Positions 21,008-40,172 of a DNA stretch of 64,000 nt are shown here, piece by piece. Below the pieces are notes generated by a model. It had not been told where the DNA came from and did no database searches. It worked only from the letters and a program-made list of their open reading frames with translations. Each line of letters begins with the position of its first letter. Position 1 is the stretch's first letter. The stretch comes from Xanthomonas campestris pv. phormiicola. Its GTDB lineage: Bacteria; Pseudomonadota; Gammaproteobacteria; Xanthomonadales; Xanthomonadaceae. The DNA is taken from the NCBI GenBank assembly GCA_025666215.1, contig CP102593.1:4043001-4107000 (forward strand), written 5' to 3'. The translations under genes were made by a program, and so were the position numbers.

Positions 21008-22198
21008 TTACTTGATGATCTTGGCCACCACGCCGGCGCCGACGGTACGGCCGCCTTCGCGGATCGCGAAACGCAGGCCTTCGTCCATCGCCACCGGGTT
21101 GATCAGCGTGACCACCATCTTCACGTTGTCGCCCGGCATCACCATCTCCACGCCTTCCGGCAGCTCGCAGGCGCCGGTGATGTCGGTGGTGCGGAAGTAG
21201 AACTGCGGGCGGTAGCCCTTGAAGAACGGGGTGTGACGGCCGCCCTCGTCCTTCGACAGCACATAGACCTCGGCCTCGAACTCGGTGTGCGGCTTGATCG
21301 AACCCGGCTTGCACAGCACCTGGCCGCGCTCCACGTCGTCACGCTTGGTGCCGCGCAGCAGCAGACCGGCGTTGTCGCCCGCCTGGCCCTGGTCCAGCAG
21401 CTTGCGGAACATTTCCACGCCGGTGACCGTGGTCTTCTGCGTGGCGCGGATGCCGACGATTTCGATTTCGTCGCCCACCTTGATCACGCCGCGCTCGATA
21501 CGGCCGGTCACCACGGTGCCGCGGCCCGAGATCGAGAACACGTCTTCCACCGGCATCAGGAACGGCTTGTCCACGTCGCGCTGCGGCTCCGGGATGAACG
21601 AATCCAGCGCTTCCACCAGCTTCAGGATCGACGGCACACCGATCTCGCTCTGGTCGCCTTCCAGCGCCAGACGCGCCGAACCGTGGATGATCGGGGTGTC
21701 GTCGCCCGGGAAGTCGTACTTGCTCAGCAGCTCGCGCACTTCCATCTCGACCAGCTCGAGCAGCTCGGCGTCGTCGACCATGTCCGCCTTGTTCAGGAAC
21801 ACCACGATGTGCGGCACGCCGACCTGGCGCGACAGCAGGATGTGCTCGCGGGTCTGCGGCATCGGGCCATCGGCGGCCGAGCACACCAGGATCGCGCCAT
21901 CCATCTGCGCCGCACCGGTGATCATGTTCTTGACGTAGTCCGCGTGACCCGGGCAATCGACGTGCGCGTAGTGACGGTTCGGGGATTCGTATTCCACGTG
22001 CGCGGTCGAGATCGTGATGCCGCGCGCCTTCTCTTCCGGCGCCGCGTCGATCGCGTCGTACGCCTTGAACTCGCCGCCGAAGCGCTCTGCGCCGATCTTG
22101 GTCAGCGCCGCGGTCAGCGTGGTCTTGCCGTGGTCGACGTGACCGATGGTGCCGACGTTGACGTGCGGCTTGGTGCGCTCAAACTTACCCTTTGCCAT
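21008..22198 (-). CDS. tuf: Elongation factor Tu, copy 1
   Basis: The 396-residue GTPase delivers aminoacyl-tRNA to the ribosome. Visible motifs are GHVDHGKTT (P loop), RGITI (switch I threonine), DCPGHADYV and NKAD for guanine recognition, then the two beta-barrel domains. The start is [16 protein letters not shown]; upstream in-frame codons are spacer. As the last gene of the str operon it encodes the same protein as the copy at 38469-39659, with only synonymous differences. Confidence 0.98.
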   Translation of the reverse strand: MAKGKFERTKPHVNVGTIGHVDHGKTTLTAALTKIGAERFGGEFKAYDAIDAAPEEKARGITISTAHVEYESPNRHYAHVDCPGHADYVKNMITGAAQMDGAILVCSAADGPMPQTREHILLSRQVGVPHIVVFLNKADMVDDAELLELVEMEVRELLSKYDFPGDDTPIIHGSARLALEGDQSEIGVPSILKLVEALDSFIPEPQRDVDKPFLMPVEDVFSISGRGTVVTGRIERGVIKVGDEIEIVGIRATQKTTVTGVEMFRKLLDQGQAGDNAGLLLRGTKRDDVERGQVLCKPGSIKPHTEFEAEVYVLSKDEGGRHTPFFKGYRPQFYFRTTDITGACELPEGVEMVMPGDNVKMVVTLINPVAMDEGLRFAIREGGRTVGAGVVAKIIK

Positions 22199-22238
22199 GA
22201 TGTATTTACCTTGTAATTCGTAATGGGGGACAAGGGAG

Positions 22239-22276
22239 CGGGATGCGGGACTGGCCATGCCCGCATCCCGAATCCC
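22239..22276. repeat. Heptamer-type hairpin between fusA and tuf
   Basis: Perfect 11-base arms (22239-22249 and 22260-22270) built from GGGATGC-like units with a trailing GAATCCC form a hairpin in the short fusA-tuf spacer. It looks like a small, diverged member of the heptamer family. Confidence 0.55.
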
Positions 22277-22288
22277 GTCTCACTGATG

Positions 22289-24379
<2,091 letters not shown>

Positions 24380-24413
24380 AGGGAGCCTCTCAGAATTCTT
24401 GGATTGCGGATGG

Positions 24414-24441
24414 CCGAACGCCGCCTTGCGGCGGCCTTCGG
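24414..24441 (-). other. GCAA-loop hairpin between rpsG and fusA
   Basis: Twelve-base arms with one mismatch (24414-24425 and 24430-24441) close a GCAA tetraloop on the minus-strand RNA. No U run follows, so it is probably not a terminator. Confidence 0.55.
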
Positions 24442-24519
24442 ATTTGTGCAGCGCTCAGCGGCGCCGCTAGCAGCACATATAGATTGTGCTGACGGGCCCT
24501 GTTTCCAAGGCCCGGAAGG

Positions 24520-24987
24520 TCACCAGCGGTAATGCGCGAACGCCTTGTTCGCTTCCGCCATGCGGTGGGTTTCTTCACGCTTCTTGATGGCGCCACCACG
24601 GTTTTCCGAGGCGTCGACCAGCTCGGCCGCGAGCTTGCGCGGCATCGAGTTCTCGCCGCGCTTGCGCGCCGAGTCGATCAGCCAGCGCATGGCCAGCGCC
24701 ATGCGACGGGAGGAACGCACCTCGACCGGCACCTGGTACGTGGCACCGCCGACGCGACGCGACTTGACTTCGACCGCCGGAGCAACGTTGTCCAGCGCCT
24801 TCTGCACCAGCTCGACCGCATTCGGGTTTTTCTCGCCGATGACGTCCATTGCGCCATAGACGATCTTTTCGGCGACCGACTTCTTGCCGCTGAGCATCAC
24901 CATGTTGATGAACCGGGCGATGGTTTCGCTGCCGTGCTTGGGATCCGGCAGGACGGTGCGCTGCGGAGTAGAACCTTTACGAGACAT
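24520..24987 (-). CDS. rpsG: 30S ribosomal protein S7
   Basis: The 155-residue head protein begins [20 protein letters not shown] and contains [15 protein letters not shown] residues and the hairpin signature [25 protein letters not shown]. In E. coli S7 represses the str operon by binding the rpsL-rpsG junction; that junction is only 12 bp here, so the same geometry is unlikely. Confidence 0.98.
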   Translation of the reverse strand: MSRKGSTPQRTVLPDPKHGSETIARFINMVMLSGKKSVAEKIVYGAMDVIGEKNPNAVELVQKALDNVAPAVEVKSRRVGGATYQVPVEVRSSRRMALAMRWLIDSARKRGENSMPRKLAAELVDASENRGGAIKKREETHRMAEANKAFAHYRW

Positions 24988-24999
24988 GTGTGCTTTCCC

Positions 25000-25374
25000 T
25001 TAGCTCTTCGGACGCTTGGCGCCGTACTTGGAACGACCCTGGCGACGCTTGGCGACGCCGGCGGCATCGAGCGAACCGCGCACGGTGTGGTAGCGCACGC
25101 CCGGCAGATCCTTGACGCGACCGCCGCGGATCAGGACCACGGAGTGCTCCTGCAGGTTGTGGCCTTCGCCGCCGATGTAGCTGATGACCTCTTCCTGGTT
25201 CGTCAGGCGCACCTTGGCGACCTTACGCAGGGCCGAGTTCGGCTTCTTCGGGGTGGTGGTGTACACGCGCGTGCAGACGCCACGGCGCTGCGGGCACTTG
25301 TCAAGCGCCGGGGAGGCACTCTTGTAGGTGGTCGCCTGCCGCGGCTTGCGGACCAGCTGGTTGATCGTCGCCAT
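25000..25374 (-). CDS. rpsL: 30S ribosomal protein S12
   Basis: The 124-residue decoding-centre protein ([19 protein letters not shown]) has [13 protein letters not shown] with Lys43 and [10 protein letters not shown] with Lys88, the wild-type residues at positions where changes give streptomycin resistance. Asp89, the methylthiolation site, is present. It is the first gene of the str operon behind a near-consensus promoter. Confidence 0.98.
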   Translation of the reverse strand: MATINQLVRKPRQATTYKSASPALDKCPQRRGVCTRVYTTTPKKPNSALRKVAKVRLTNQEEVISYIGGEGHNLQEHSVVLIRGGRVKDLPGVRYHTVRGSLDAAGVAKRRQGRSKYGAKRPKS

Positions 25375-25415
25375 CAGTGGATTCTTCTGATTGAGGCCGT
25401 GGGGCCTGGATGCGT

Positions 25416-25447
25416 GAAAACGAAGGCAGGCCGAAGGACGGCCTGCC
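25416..25447 (-). promoter_or_regulatory. Leader hairpin of the str operon
   Basis: A nine-base-pair GC-rich stem (25439-25447 with 25425-25433) begins about four bases after the predicted start of the rpsL transcript and is followed by UUCGUUUUC. It may attenuate the operon or protect the 5' end; alternatively it terminates read-through from rpoC. Confidence 0.6.
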
Positions 25448-25457
25448 GAGACAGGAA

Positions 25458-25487
25458 AGTATAGCGGGCAAGTAAAAGCTCCGTCAA
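25458..25487 (-). promoter_or_regulatory. Promoter of the str operon
   Basis: TTGACG (25482-25487) and TATACT (25458-25463) are 18 bp apart on the minus strand. Both hexamers are identical to those of the S10 promoter. It lies between rpoC and rpsL. Confidence 0.85.
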
Positions 25488-25596
25488 CTCAACGGAAACT
25501 TAACCTGCGGGTCCATCCGGGACCGGAACACGGGGCGCGTCCGCTGCGCCCCCTTTCGCCTGGAACGGCCGGCCCCGCGCACGGGGCCGATCGGGC

Positions 25597-29817
<4,221 letters not shown>

Positions 29818-29874
29818 TGGGTATCTCCGGGTCGGAGGAATTTCGTATCGAGGACGGGGCTAGAGGCTGTTTGC

Positions 29875-29971
29875 GGGACTCGGGACTCGGGACTCGGGAC
29901 TCGGGACTCGGAAAGCAAGAGCGCTGGCGCTTCTCGCTTTTCCGAGTCCCGAGTCCCGGTACCCGAGTCCC
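29875..29971. repeat. Heptamer-repeat hairpin, GGGACTC version, in the rpoB-rpoC spacer
   Basis: Five perfect tandem GGGACTC units (29875-29909) face GAGTCCC units at 29944-29950, 29951-29957 and 29965-29971. The centre (about 29911-29940) is itself nearly self-complementary (AAAGC...GCTTT). The whole element could fold into one long hairpin in the rpoBC mRNA. Confidence 0.85.
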
Positions 29972-29978
29972 GACACGA

Positions 29979-34130
<4,152 letters not shown>

Positions 34131-34264
34131 GAGGTATCACCTTGGCTGTGCGGGCCGCGCGTCCGCGGCCCTGAGTGAACATAAATTGTCAGTTGGAAGT
34201 CGCTGGTATTGCCGGCACCAGCACGCCTTCTCTTGCTACTTCCAACTACCAACTCGGTAAGGCA

Positions 34265-34347
34265 GGGAATCGGGAATGGAGAAACGGGAATCGTGAAGCG
34301 CACGCAACGCGGCTTTTCCGATTCTCCATTCCCTATTCCCGATTCCC
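34265..34347. repeat. Heptamer-repeat hairpin, GGGAATC version, in the rplL-rpoB spacer
   Basis: Four left heptamers (34265-34292) face four right heptamers (34320-34347) that are close reverse complements (GATTCTC, CATTCCC, TATTCCC, GATTCCC). The centre carries GAAGC...GGCTTTT. Confidence 0.85.
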
Positions 34348-34361
34348 GCCTGAAACGGCCA

Positions 34362-34389
34362 AAGGCCGGGGACTTGCGTCCCCAGCCTT
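34362..34389 (-). terminator. Attenuator-like hairpin between rplL and rpoB
   Basis: Twelve-base arms with one mismatch (34362-34373 and 34378-34389) close a GCAA tetraloop on the RNA and are followed by a broken U tract (UUUGGCCGUUUC). E. coli has a partial terminator in the same place that lowers rpoBC relative to rplJL; I infer a similar role. Confidence 0.65.
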
Positions 34390-34428
34390 CGATGCATCAC
34401 CTGACACGCTGGCGATGCAAGATGCCGA

Positions 34429-34800
34429 TTACTTGATTTCGACGGTCGCGCCGGCGGCCTCGAGATCCTTCTTGAACTTCTCGGAATCTTCCTTCGACAC
34501 GGCTTCCTTGACGGTCTGCGGAGCACCTTCGACGAGGTCCTTCGCTTCCTTCAGGCCCAGGCCAGTGATGGCGCGGACGGCCTTGATGACTTCGACCTTC
34601 TTCTCGCCGACAGCCTTCAGGATGACGTTGAACTCGGTCTGCTCTTCGACCGGGGCGGCAGCAGCGGCCGGGCCGGCAGCGGCGACCGGGGCGGCGGCGG
34701 AAACGCCAAACTTCTCTTCGATGGCCTTGACCAGCTCCATCACTTCCATGAGGGTCTTTTCGGCGATTGCGTCGACGATCTGTTCGTTAGACAGGGACAT
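34429..34800 (-). CDS. rplL: 50S ribosomal protein L7/L12
   Basis: The 123-residue stalk protein begins [21 protein letters not shown] (dimerisation domain), followed by an Ala/Pro-rich hinge (about 36-53) and the factor-binding C-terminal domain ([27 protein letters not shown]). It recruits translation GTPases. It follows rplJ by 64 bp, with which it forms the stalk complex. Confidence 0.98.
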   Translation of the reverse strand: MSLSNEQIVDAIAEKTLMEVMELVKAIEEKFGVSAAAPVAAAGPAAAAAPVEEQTEFNVILKAVGEKKVEVIKAVRAITGLGLKEAKDLVEGAPQTVKEAVSKEDSEKFKKDLEAAGATVEIK

Positions 34801-34864
34801 TGTGATTACCTTTGGAATTTTTTTCTGGATGAGGTTCTAGTGAACCGTTTCAGGTGTCGCGAAC

Positions 34865-35404
34865 TTAAGCCGTTTCGGCCGGGGCTTCTTCCGCTGCGGC
34901 GGGGGCTTCTTCGCCACCACCGAGCTTGTCGCCCACTGCCTTGACCGCGCGTGCAAACATGCTCGCCGGCTCGGCGAGGACGCGTGCCAGCATGGCCAGC
35001 GCCTGCTCGCGGGTCGGCAGCGATGCCAACACCTCGAGGTGAGCGGCCGGATACAGCTGGCCACCCATCGACACGACCTTGGTCTGCAGCTTGTCGTTAC
35101 CCTTGGCGAATTCCTTGATCAGACGACCGGCAGCGCCGGGTTCTTCCGTCGAGAACGCATACAGCAGCGGACCGACCAGCGCGTCCTGGACGCACTCGTA
35201 TTCGGTACCGGCAACGGCACGCGCGGCCAGGGTGTTCTTGACAACACGCAAGTACACACCGGTTTCGCGCGCCTTCTTGCGCATCGCGGTCAGCTGGGCG
35301 ACCGTGATGCCGGCGTACTCGGCAGCAACCAAGGAGTGAGCCTTCGCGGCAACGTCTGCCAGTTCGGCGACGACTTCTTGCTTCTGGGACAGATTGAGAG
35401 CCAT
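34865..35404 (-). CDS. rplJ: 50S ribosomal protein L10
   Basis: The 179-residue stalk base begins [22 protein letters not shown] and ends in a helical and Ala/Glu-rich tail that binds L7/L12 dimers. In other bacteria the L10-L12 complex represses its own mRNA through the leader. Here 488 bp of noncoding sequence precede the gene, ample for such a leader. Confidence 0.98.
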   Translation of the reverse strand: MALNLSQKQEVVAELADVAAKAHSLVAAEYAGITVAQLTAMRKKARETGVYLRVVKNTLAARAVAGTEYECVQDALVGPLLYAFSTEEPGAAGRLIKEFAKGNDKLQTKVVSMGGQLYPAAHLEVLASLPTREQALAMLARVLAEPASMFARAVKAVGDKLGGGEEAPAAAEEAPAETA

Positions 35405-35892
35405 TGCACTCCTCCGTTAAAGCAGAGAGTTGGGATTGGTGATTCGGGATTCGTCAGGAGCGACAACGCCGCCCTTGCCAATCCCCAATCTCAAATCGCG
35501 AATCCCTGCTTCAAACAAACTCCGCTTGCGGCTCCTGCCGCGTGCGGTCCTGGGCGGCCTCCATCCTGGATGCCGGGGACGCCGAATGGCATCCCAGTTG
35601 GTGGCCGTTCCAGACCTGGAGTGAGCGCGCTCGGGAAATCCCGAACTGGCCTGAACCAGAAAAACTCCAGAAAGGCGGCACCATCTACGCCGGCCCGTCC
35701 CCGAGGGGACTGGATTAAGCGATCCCGCTGTACCGACGGCGACTCCTTGCCATATCGAGCTTCCGTGCCCGTCGTCGGTATGCGCCGACCGCGCCTGCGG
35801 TCTTTGACGGCTTCGCTCCGGGTTGCCCCTCGGCGACGCCTTCAAAAGGGTGGAACCGGCGGCGCGCCTCGCGGAGCGCCGCCGTGTTGCGA
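35405..35892 (-). other. Long rplA-rplJ spacer, probable L10 leader
   Basis: The gap holds a heptamer-repeat hairpin near rplJ (35432-35506). A strong GC-rich hairpin lies just after rplA, where GGCGGCGC pairs with GCGCCGCC on the minus-strand RNA. The 142-codon frame on the minus strand lacks conserved features. I could not verify an L10-binding kink-turn by eye. Confidence 0.55.
35432..35506. repeat. Heptamer-repeat hairpin, GGGATTC version, in the rplA-rplJ spacer
   Basis: Left units GGGATTG, GTGATTC and GGGATTC (35432-35452) face CAATCCC, CAATCTC, AAATCGC and GAATCCC (35479-35506). It lies 28 bp before the rplJ start codon. Confidence 0.75.
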
Positions 35893-36591
35893 TTACTTCA
35901 GGGACAGCGACGCCTGATCGACGGTGACGCCCGGACCCATGGTCGAGCTCACCGAGATCTTCTGCAGGTAGGTGCCCTTCGAGGTCGCCGGCTTGGCCTT
36001 GACCAGGTCCATCAACAGCGCCTGCAGATTGTTCTTCAGCGCGTCGTCTTCGAAGCTGGCCTTGCCGATGGTGCAGTGGATGATGCCGGCCTTGTCGGTG
36101 CGGTAGCGCACCTGACCCGACTTGGCGTTCTTCACCGCTTCGGCCGGATTGGCCGACACGGTGCCGACCTTCGGGTTCGGCATCAGGCCGCGCGGGCCCA
36201 GCAGCGTGCCCAACTTGCCGACGACGCGCATCGCGTCCGGGGTGGCGATGACCACGTCGTAGTTCAGGTCGCCGGCCTGCATCTTCTCGGCCAGGTCGTC
36301 CATGCCGACGGCTTCGGCGCCAGCGGCCAGGGCTTCGTCAGCCTTGGCGCCGGCCGGGGCGAACACCGCCACGCGCACGCTCTTGCCGGTACCGGCCGGC
36401 AGCACGGTGGAACCGCGCACCTGCTGGTCGGACTTCTTGGCATCCACGCCCAGGCGCACGGCCACGTCGACGGCTTCGACGAACTTGGCCTTGCTGGTGG
36501 ACTTGATGATCTTCAGCGCTTCGTCGATCGAATACGCCTTGCCCGGCTGCACGGCAGCACGGATCGCTTTCTGTCGCTTGGTCTGTGCCAT
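35893..36591 (-). CDS. rplA: 50S ribosomal protein L1
   Basis: The 232-residue L1 stalk protein begins [21 protein letters not shown] and contains the family signature [30 protein letters not shown]. It moves with E-site tRNA and in E. coli represses rplK-rplA. It is 3 bp after rplK. Confidence 0.98.
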   Translation of the reverse strand: MAQTKRQKAIRAAVQPGKAYSIDEALKIIKSTSKAKFVEAVDVAVRLGVDAKKSDQQVRGSTVLPAGTGKSVRVAVFAPAGAKADEALAAGAEAVGMDDLAEKMQAGDLNYDVVIATPDAMRVVGKLGTLLGPRGLMPNPKVGTVSANPAEAVKNAKSGQVRYRTDKAGIIHCTIGKASFEDDALKNNLQALLMDLVKAKPATSKGTYLQKISVSSTMGPGVTVDQASLSLK

Positions 36592-36594
36592 CGC

Positions 36595-37023
36595 TTAACC
36601 CTCCACCGTCAGGCCCATGCTGCGGGCGGAACCCGCAATCGTACGCACCGCCGCTTCCAGCTCGGCTGCAGTCAGGTCGGCTTCCTTCGCCTTGGCGATC
36701 TCTTCGAGCTGCTTGCGGGTGACCTTGCCCACCTTTTCGGTGTTCGGGCGCTTGGAACCGGAGGTGACGCCTGCAGCCTTCTTCAACAGCACGCTCGCAG
36801 GGGTGCTCTTGGTGATGAAGGTGAAGGTACGGTCCGAATAGGCCGTGATGATGACCGGAGTGGGCAGGCCCGGCTCCAGCTTCTGCGTGGCGGCATTGAA
36901 CGCCTTGCAGAATTCCATGATGTTCAGGCCGCGCTGACCCAGCGCAGGACCGACCGGCGGCGAGGGGTTGGCCTGACCGGCCTTCACCTGCAGCTTGATG
37001 TAACCGACTACTTTCTTTGCCAT
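36595..37023 (-). CDS. rplK: 50S ribosomal protein L11
   Basis: The 142-residue protein of the GTPase-associated centre begins [43 protein letters not shown], with the proline-rich hinge important for stringent response and thiopeptide binding. It is first in the rplKAJL-rpoBC unit and has its own extended -10 promoter upstream. Confidence 0.98.
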   Translation of the reverse strand: MAKKVVGYIKLQVKAGQANPSPPVGPALGQRGLNIMEFCKAFNAATQKLEPGLPTPVIITAYSDRTFTFITKSTPASVLLKKAAGVTSGSKRPNTEKVGKVTRKQLEEIAKAKEADLTAAELEAAVRTIAGSARSMGLTVEG

Positions 37024-37116
37024 TTCAGTGGTCTCCGGGTGCTAGCGCCCAAACCGCAGGCTCCCCATCGCGACGGGAAAATCACGTGTCCCGCCATCAC
37101 GTTTGAAGTGCGCAGA

Positions 37117-37136
37117 AAGCCGCCTCGCGGCGGCTT
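37117..37136 (-). other. Hairpin in the rplK leader
   Basis: Perfect eight-base arms (AAGCCGCC and complement) close a GCGA tetraloop on the RNA about 35 bases after the predicted rplK transcription start. It may attenuate the operon or end secE-nusG transcripts. Confidence 0.6.
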
Positions 37137-37176
37137 CCGGTCCTGCCAGGCGACAAGCCTGGACAGCCAGCCGCGC

Positions 37177-37185
37177 AGTATAGCA
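37177..37185 (-). promoter_or_regulatory. Extended -10 promoter upstream of rplK
   Basis: TGC-TATACT on the minus strand is an extended -10 element; no good -35 box lies at the proper distance. Its place between nusG and rplK matches the rplK promoter of E. coli. Confidence 0.6.
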
Positions 37186-37223
37186 GAGATTCTGGCGTCC
37201 GGCGCATCCGCGCCGGCGCGGGC

Positions 37224-37781
37224 TCAGGCCTTCTCGACCTGGCCGAATTCCAGCTCCACCGGGGTGGAGCGGCCGAAGATCAGCACCGCCACGCGCAGGC
37301 GGCTCTTCTCGTAGTTCACTTCCTCGACCACGCCGTTGAAGTCGTTGAACGGACCATCGGTGACGCGGACCATCTGGCCCGGCTCGAACAGCACCTTCGG
37401 ACGCGGCTTCTCCACGCCATCCTGAACGCGCTGCAGGATCGCATCGGCTTCTTCGTCGCGGATCGGCAGCGGACGATCGGCGGTGCCGCCGATGAACCCC
37501 ATCACCTTCGGGGTTTCCTTGACCAGGTGCCAGCTTTCGTTGTCGATGCGCGGGATGCCGCCCTCCTCGTGGGTCTCGATCTGCACCAGCACGTAGCCCG
37601 GGAAGAACTTGCGCTCGGACCGGCGCTTCTGGCCGGAGCGCATCTCGATCACTTCCTCGGTCGGCACCAGCACGTCGCCGAAGCGCTCCTGCATCTCGTC
37701 ACGCACAATGCGGTCGCGCAGCGCTTGGGCCACGGACTTCTCGAAGCCTGAATAGGCGTGAACGACATACCAACGCTTCAC
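37224..37781 (-). CDS. nusG: Transcription termination/antitermination protein NusG
   Basis: The 185-residue protein begins [19 protein letters not shown]. It has the N-terminal NGN domain ([19 protein letters not shown]) that binds RNA polymerase and a C-terminal KOW domain ([25 protein letters not shown]) that binds Rho or S10. It lies 13 bp after secE. S10 (rpsJ), its coupling partner, is encoded in the same window. Confidence 0.98.
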   Translation of the reverse strand: MKRWYVVHAYSGFEKSVAQALRDRIVRDEMQERFGDVLVPTEEVIEMRSGQKRRSERKFFPGYVLVQIETHEEGGIPRIDNESWHLVKETPKVMGFIGGTADRPLPIRDEEADAILQRVQDGVEKPRPKVLFEPGQMVRVTDGPFNDFNGVVEEVNYEKSRLRVAVLIFGRSTPVELEFGQVEKA

Positions 37782-37794
37782 TGCTGCATTCTCC

Positions 37795-38208
37795 TCAACG
37801 ACTCACGAACCACTGCATCAGCTTCTGGATCAGGAAATCGAACCCGCCCAGCAGCAGACTCAGAATGATCACCACCACGATCACGACCCAGGTGGTGCGG
37901 ATCGCTTCCTGACGGGTCGGCCACACCACCTTGCGCAGTTCGAACCGGGACTCGGAGACGAACTCGCGGGACTCGCGCCCCTTGGCGGTCAGCAAGAAGA
38001 CCGCGCCGGCGGCCACTAGGCCGACGATGACGGCCAGGCCACGCAACGGACCGGACCAGCTCCCCAACTGCGTCGCACGACTCGACTCGCCGAACCAGAA
38101 CCAGACAAACAGGCCCGCGACCACCAGCAAGGCAGCGATGACATACTTGACGATATCGCCACCCGAGGAAACGGCGGTGCCTTTGGAATGCTCGATCTTG
38201 CTGTTCAT
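37795..38208 (-). CDS. secE: Protein translocase subunit SecE
   Basis: The 137-residue protein has three hydrophobic segments (about 20-40, 55-75 and 105-125), as in the long enteric form. The conserved amphipathic helix ([21 protein letters not shown]) precedes the last segment. SecE clamps SecY, whose gene lies in the spc operon. It starts [13 protein letters not shown] and is followed by nusG. Confidence 0.96.
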   Translation of the reverse strand: MNSKIEHSKGTAVSSGGDIVKYVIAALLVVAGLFVWFWFGESSRATQLGSWSGPLRGLAVIVGLVAAGAVFLLTAKGRESREFVSESRFELRKVVWPTRQEAIRTTWVVIVVVIILSLLLGGFDFLIQKLMQWFVSR

Positions 38209-38258
38209 CCGACTCTTGCGGCTATGCGACCAAGGTCACTGGATAGGGAGCGGCAGAT

Positions 38259-38334
<76 letters not shown>

Positions 38335-38438
38335 GTAGTTACGAACGCTGCATTTCCCTTAGACGGCGAAGGCGGACCGAAGGTTCCGGCCCGCCCTTCG
38401 CTGAACCCGGCGGCCGAAGCCGCCTGCACATCGTCAAA

Positions 38439-38462
38439 CTGCGGCGACCGAAGTCGCCGCAG
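38439..38462 (-). terminator. UUCG hairpin after tuf copy 2
   Basis: Perfect ten-base arms (CTGCGGCGAC and complement) close a UUCG tetraloop on the minus-strand RNA, followed by UUUG. A second UUCG hairpin lies just beyond (about 38409-38426). The short U run suggests partial termination before tRNA-Trp-secE-nusG. Confidence 0.7.
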
Positions 38463-38468
38463 CGGGCA

Positions 38469-39659
38469 TTACTTGATGATCTTGGCCACCACGCCGGCGC
38501 CGACGGTGCGGCCGCCTTCGCGGATCGCGAAACGCAGACCTTCGTCCATCGCCACCGGGTTGATCAGCGTGACCACCATCTTCACGTTGTCGCCCGGCAT
38601 CACCATCTCCACGCCTTCCGGCAGCTCGCAAGCGCCGGTGATGTCGGTGGTGCGGAAGTAGAACTGCGGACGATAACCCTTGAAGAACGGGGTGTGACGC
38701 CCCCCCTCGTCCTTCGACAGCACGTAGACCTCGGCCTCGAACTCGGTGTGCGGCTTGATCGAACCCGGCTTGCACAGCACCTGGCCGCGCTCCACGTCGT
38801 CACGCTTGGTGCCGCGCAGCAGCAGACCGGCGTTGTCGCCCGCCTGGCCCTGGTCCAGCAGCTTGCGGAACATTTCCACGCCGGTGACCGTGGTCTTCTG
38901 CGTGGCGCGGATGCCGACGATTTCGATTTCGTCGCCCACCTTGATCACGCCGCGCTCGATACGGCCGGTCACCACGGTGCCGCGGCCCGAGATCGAGAAC
39001 ACGTCTTCCACCGGCATCAGGAACGGCTTGTCCACGTCGCGCTGCGGCTCCGGGATGAACGAATCCAGCGCTTCCACCAGCTTCAGGATCGACGGCACGC
39101 CGATCTCGCTCTGGTCGCCTTCCAGCGCCAGACGCGCCGAACCGTGGATGATCGGGGTGTCGTCGCCCGGGAAGTCGTACTTGCTCAGCAGCTCGCGCAC
39201 TTCCATCTCGACCAGCTCGAGCAACTCGGCGTCGTCGACCATGTCCGCCTTGTTCAGGAACACCACGATGTGCGGCACGCCGACCTGGCGCGACAGCAGG
39301 ATGTGCTCGCGGGTCTGCGGCATCGGGCCGTCAGCGGCCGAGCACACCAGGATCGCGCCGTCCATCTGCGCCGCACCGGTGATCATGTTCTTGACGTAGT
39401 CCGCGTGACCCGGGCAATCGACGTGCGCGTAGTGACGGTTCGGGGATTCGTATTCCACGTGCGCGGTCGAGATCGTGATGCCGCGCGCCTTCTCTTCCGG
39501 CGCCGCATCGATCGCGTCGTACGCCTTGAACTCGCCGCCGAAGCGCTCTGCGCCGATCTTGGTCAGCGCCGCGGTCAGCGTGGTCTTGCCGTGGTCGACG
39601 TGACCGATGGTGCCGACGTTGACGTGCGGCTTGGTGCGCTCGAACTTACCCTTGGCCAT
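38469..39659 (-). CDS. tuf: Elongation factor Tu, copy 2
   Basis: This 396-residue EF-Tu appears identical in protein sequence to copy 1 at 21008-22198; about 17 silent base differences separate the genes. [19 protein letters not shown] and NKAD motifs are intact. It lies downstream of three tRNA genes, like tufB of E. coli, and is probably processed from a tRNA-tuf transcript. Its ATG follows the tRNA-Thr gene by about 45 bp. Confidence 0.98.
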   Translation of the reverse strand: MAKGKFERTKPHVNVGTIGHVDHGKTTLTAALTKIGAERFGGEFKAYDAIDAAPEEKARGITISTAHVEYESPNRHYAHVDCPGHADYVKNMITGAAQMDGAILVCSAADGPMPQTREHILLSRQVGVPHIVVFLNKADMVDDAELLELVEMEVRELLSKYDFPGDDTPIIHGSARLALEGDQSEIGVPSILKLVEALDSFIPEPQRDVDKPFLMPVEDVFSISGRGTVVTGRIERGVIKVGDEIEIVGIRATQKTTVTGVEMFRKLLDQGQAGDNAGLLLRGTKRDDVERGQVLCKPGSIKPHTEFEAEVYVLSKDEGGRHTPFFKGYRPQFYFRTTDITGACELPEGVEMVMPGDNVKMVVTLINPVAMDEGLRFAIREGGRTVGAGVVAKIIK

Positions 39660-39704
39660 GGCTGCTTCTTCTCGGTGATCGTAGAAAGATTTGAAGACTG
39701 AATA

Positions 39705-39780
39705 TGGTGCTCACGAAAGGAATCGAACCTTCGACCTCCTCCTTACCAAGGAGGTGCTCTACCGACTGAGCTACGTGAGC
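39705..39780 (-). tRNA. tRNA-Thr (GGT)
   Basis: A 76-nt cloverleaf with acceptor stem GCTCACG/CGTGAGC, discriminator A and encoded CCA. The anticodon stem CCTCC/GGAGG encloses TTGGTAA (anticodon GGT). The T arm has GGTTCGATTCC. It is the last tRNA before tuf copy 2. Confidence 0.96.
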
Positions 39781-39810
39781 GTAGTTCTATTGTGACACAA
39801 GCGCGTTCAA

Positions 39811-39884
39811 TGGAGCGGGAGACGGGAATCGAACCCGCACCATCAGCTTGGAAGGCTGAGGTTCTACCGTTGAACTACTCCCGC
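39811..39884 (-). tRNA. tRNA-Gly (TCC)
   Basis: A 74-nt cloverleaf with acceptor stem GCGGGAG/CTCCCGC, discriminator T and encoded CCA. The anticodon stem TCAGC/GCTGA encloses CTTCCAA (anticodon TCC). It stands between tRNA-Tyr and tRNA-Thr, the same order as tyrU-glyT-thrT in E. coli. Confidence 0.96.
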
Positions 39885-39916
39885 TACGGGATGCCGCACT
39901 GCCACAACAAAAAAAC

Positions 39917-40002
39917 TGGTGGAGGGAGGTGGATTCGAACCACCGAAGGCGTAAGCCAGCAGATTTACAGTCTGCCCCCGTTGGCCGCTTGGGTATCCCT
40001 CC
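39917..40002 (-). tRNA. tRNA-Tyr (GTA)
   Basis: An 86-nt tRNA with the long variable arm of tyrosine tRNAs. Acceptor stem GGAGGGA/TCCCTCC, discriminator A and encoded CCA are visible. The anticodon stem GCAGA/TCTGC encloses CTGTAAA (anticodon GTA). It is the first gene of the tRNA-tuf unit. Confidence 0.96.
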
Positions 40003-40061
40003 AGCTACCCGTCCCGACCAGGCCGCAAGGCCGAAATCAGTCCGGGGTGAAACAGCCCGCT

Positions 40062-40090
40062 ATTCTTCCCTGACATCCCTGCCTTGTCAA
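40062..40090 (-). promoter_or_regulatory. Promoter of the tRNA-tuf-secE-nusG unit
   Basis: A consensus TTGACA (40085-40090) stands 17 bp before AAGAAT (40062-40067) on the minus strand, followed by a GC-rich stretch (AGCGGGC) like the discriminators of stringently controlled stable-RNA promoters. It lies about 60 bp before tRNA-Tyr. Confidence 0.75.
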
Positions 40091-40172
40091 CAGTATTTTG
40101 ACGCGATGTCGCAGGAAAACGCCTGTCGCCCGCCAGCGCCCGCAAGCGGGCACAGACGCGCATGCACGCGGG

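Noticed and set aside
25000..25374. Possible streptomycin-resistance allele of rpsL
   Set aside because: Lys43 and Lys88 are both wild type.
29875..29909. Tandem GGGACTC repeats as a CRISPR array or VNTR adjacent to an IS
   Set aside because: Units are seven bases without spacers and no transposase or cas gene is nearby.
35417..35845. 142-codon minus-strand frame upstream of rplJ
   Set aside because: It runs through the heptamer repeat and likely leader RNA, with random-looking composition.
39792..40073. 93-codon plus-strand frame across tRNA-Gly and tRNA-Tyr
   Set aside because: It is antisense to two clear tRNA genes and resembles common false annotations over tRNAs.
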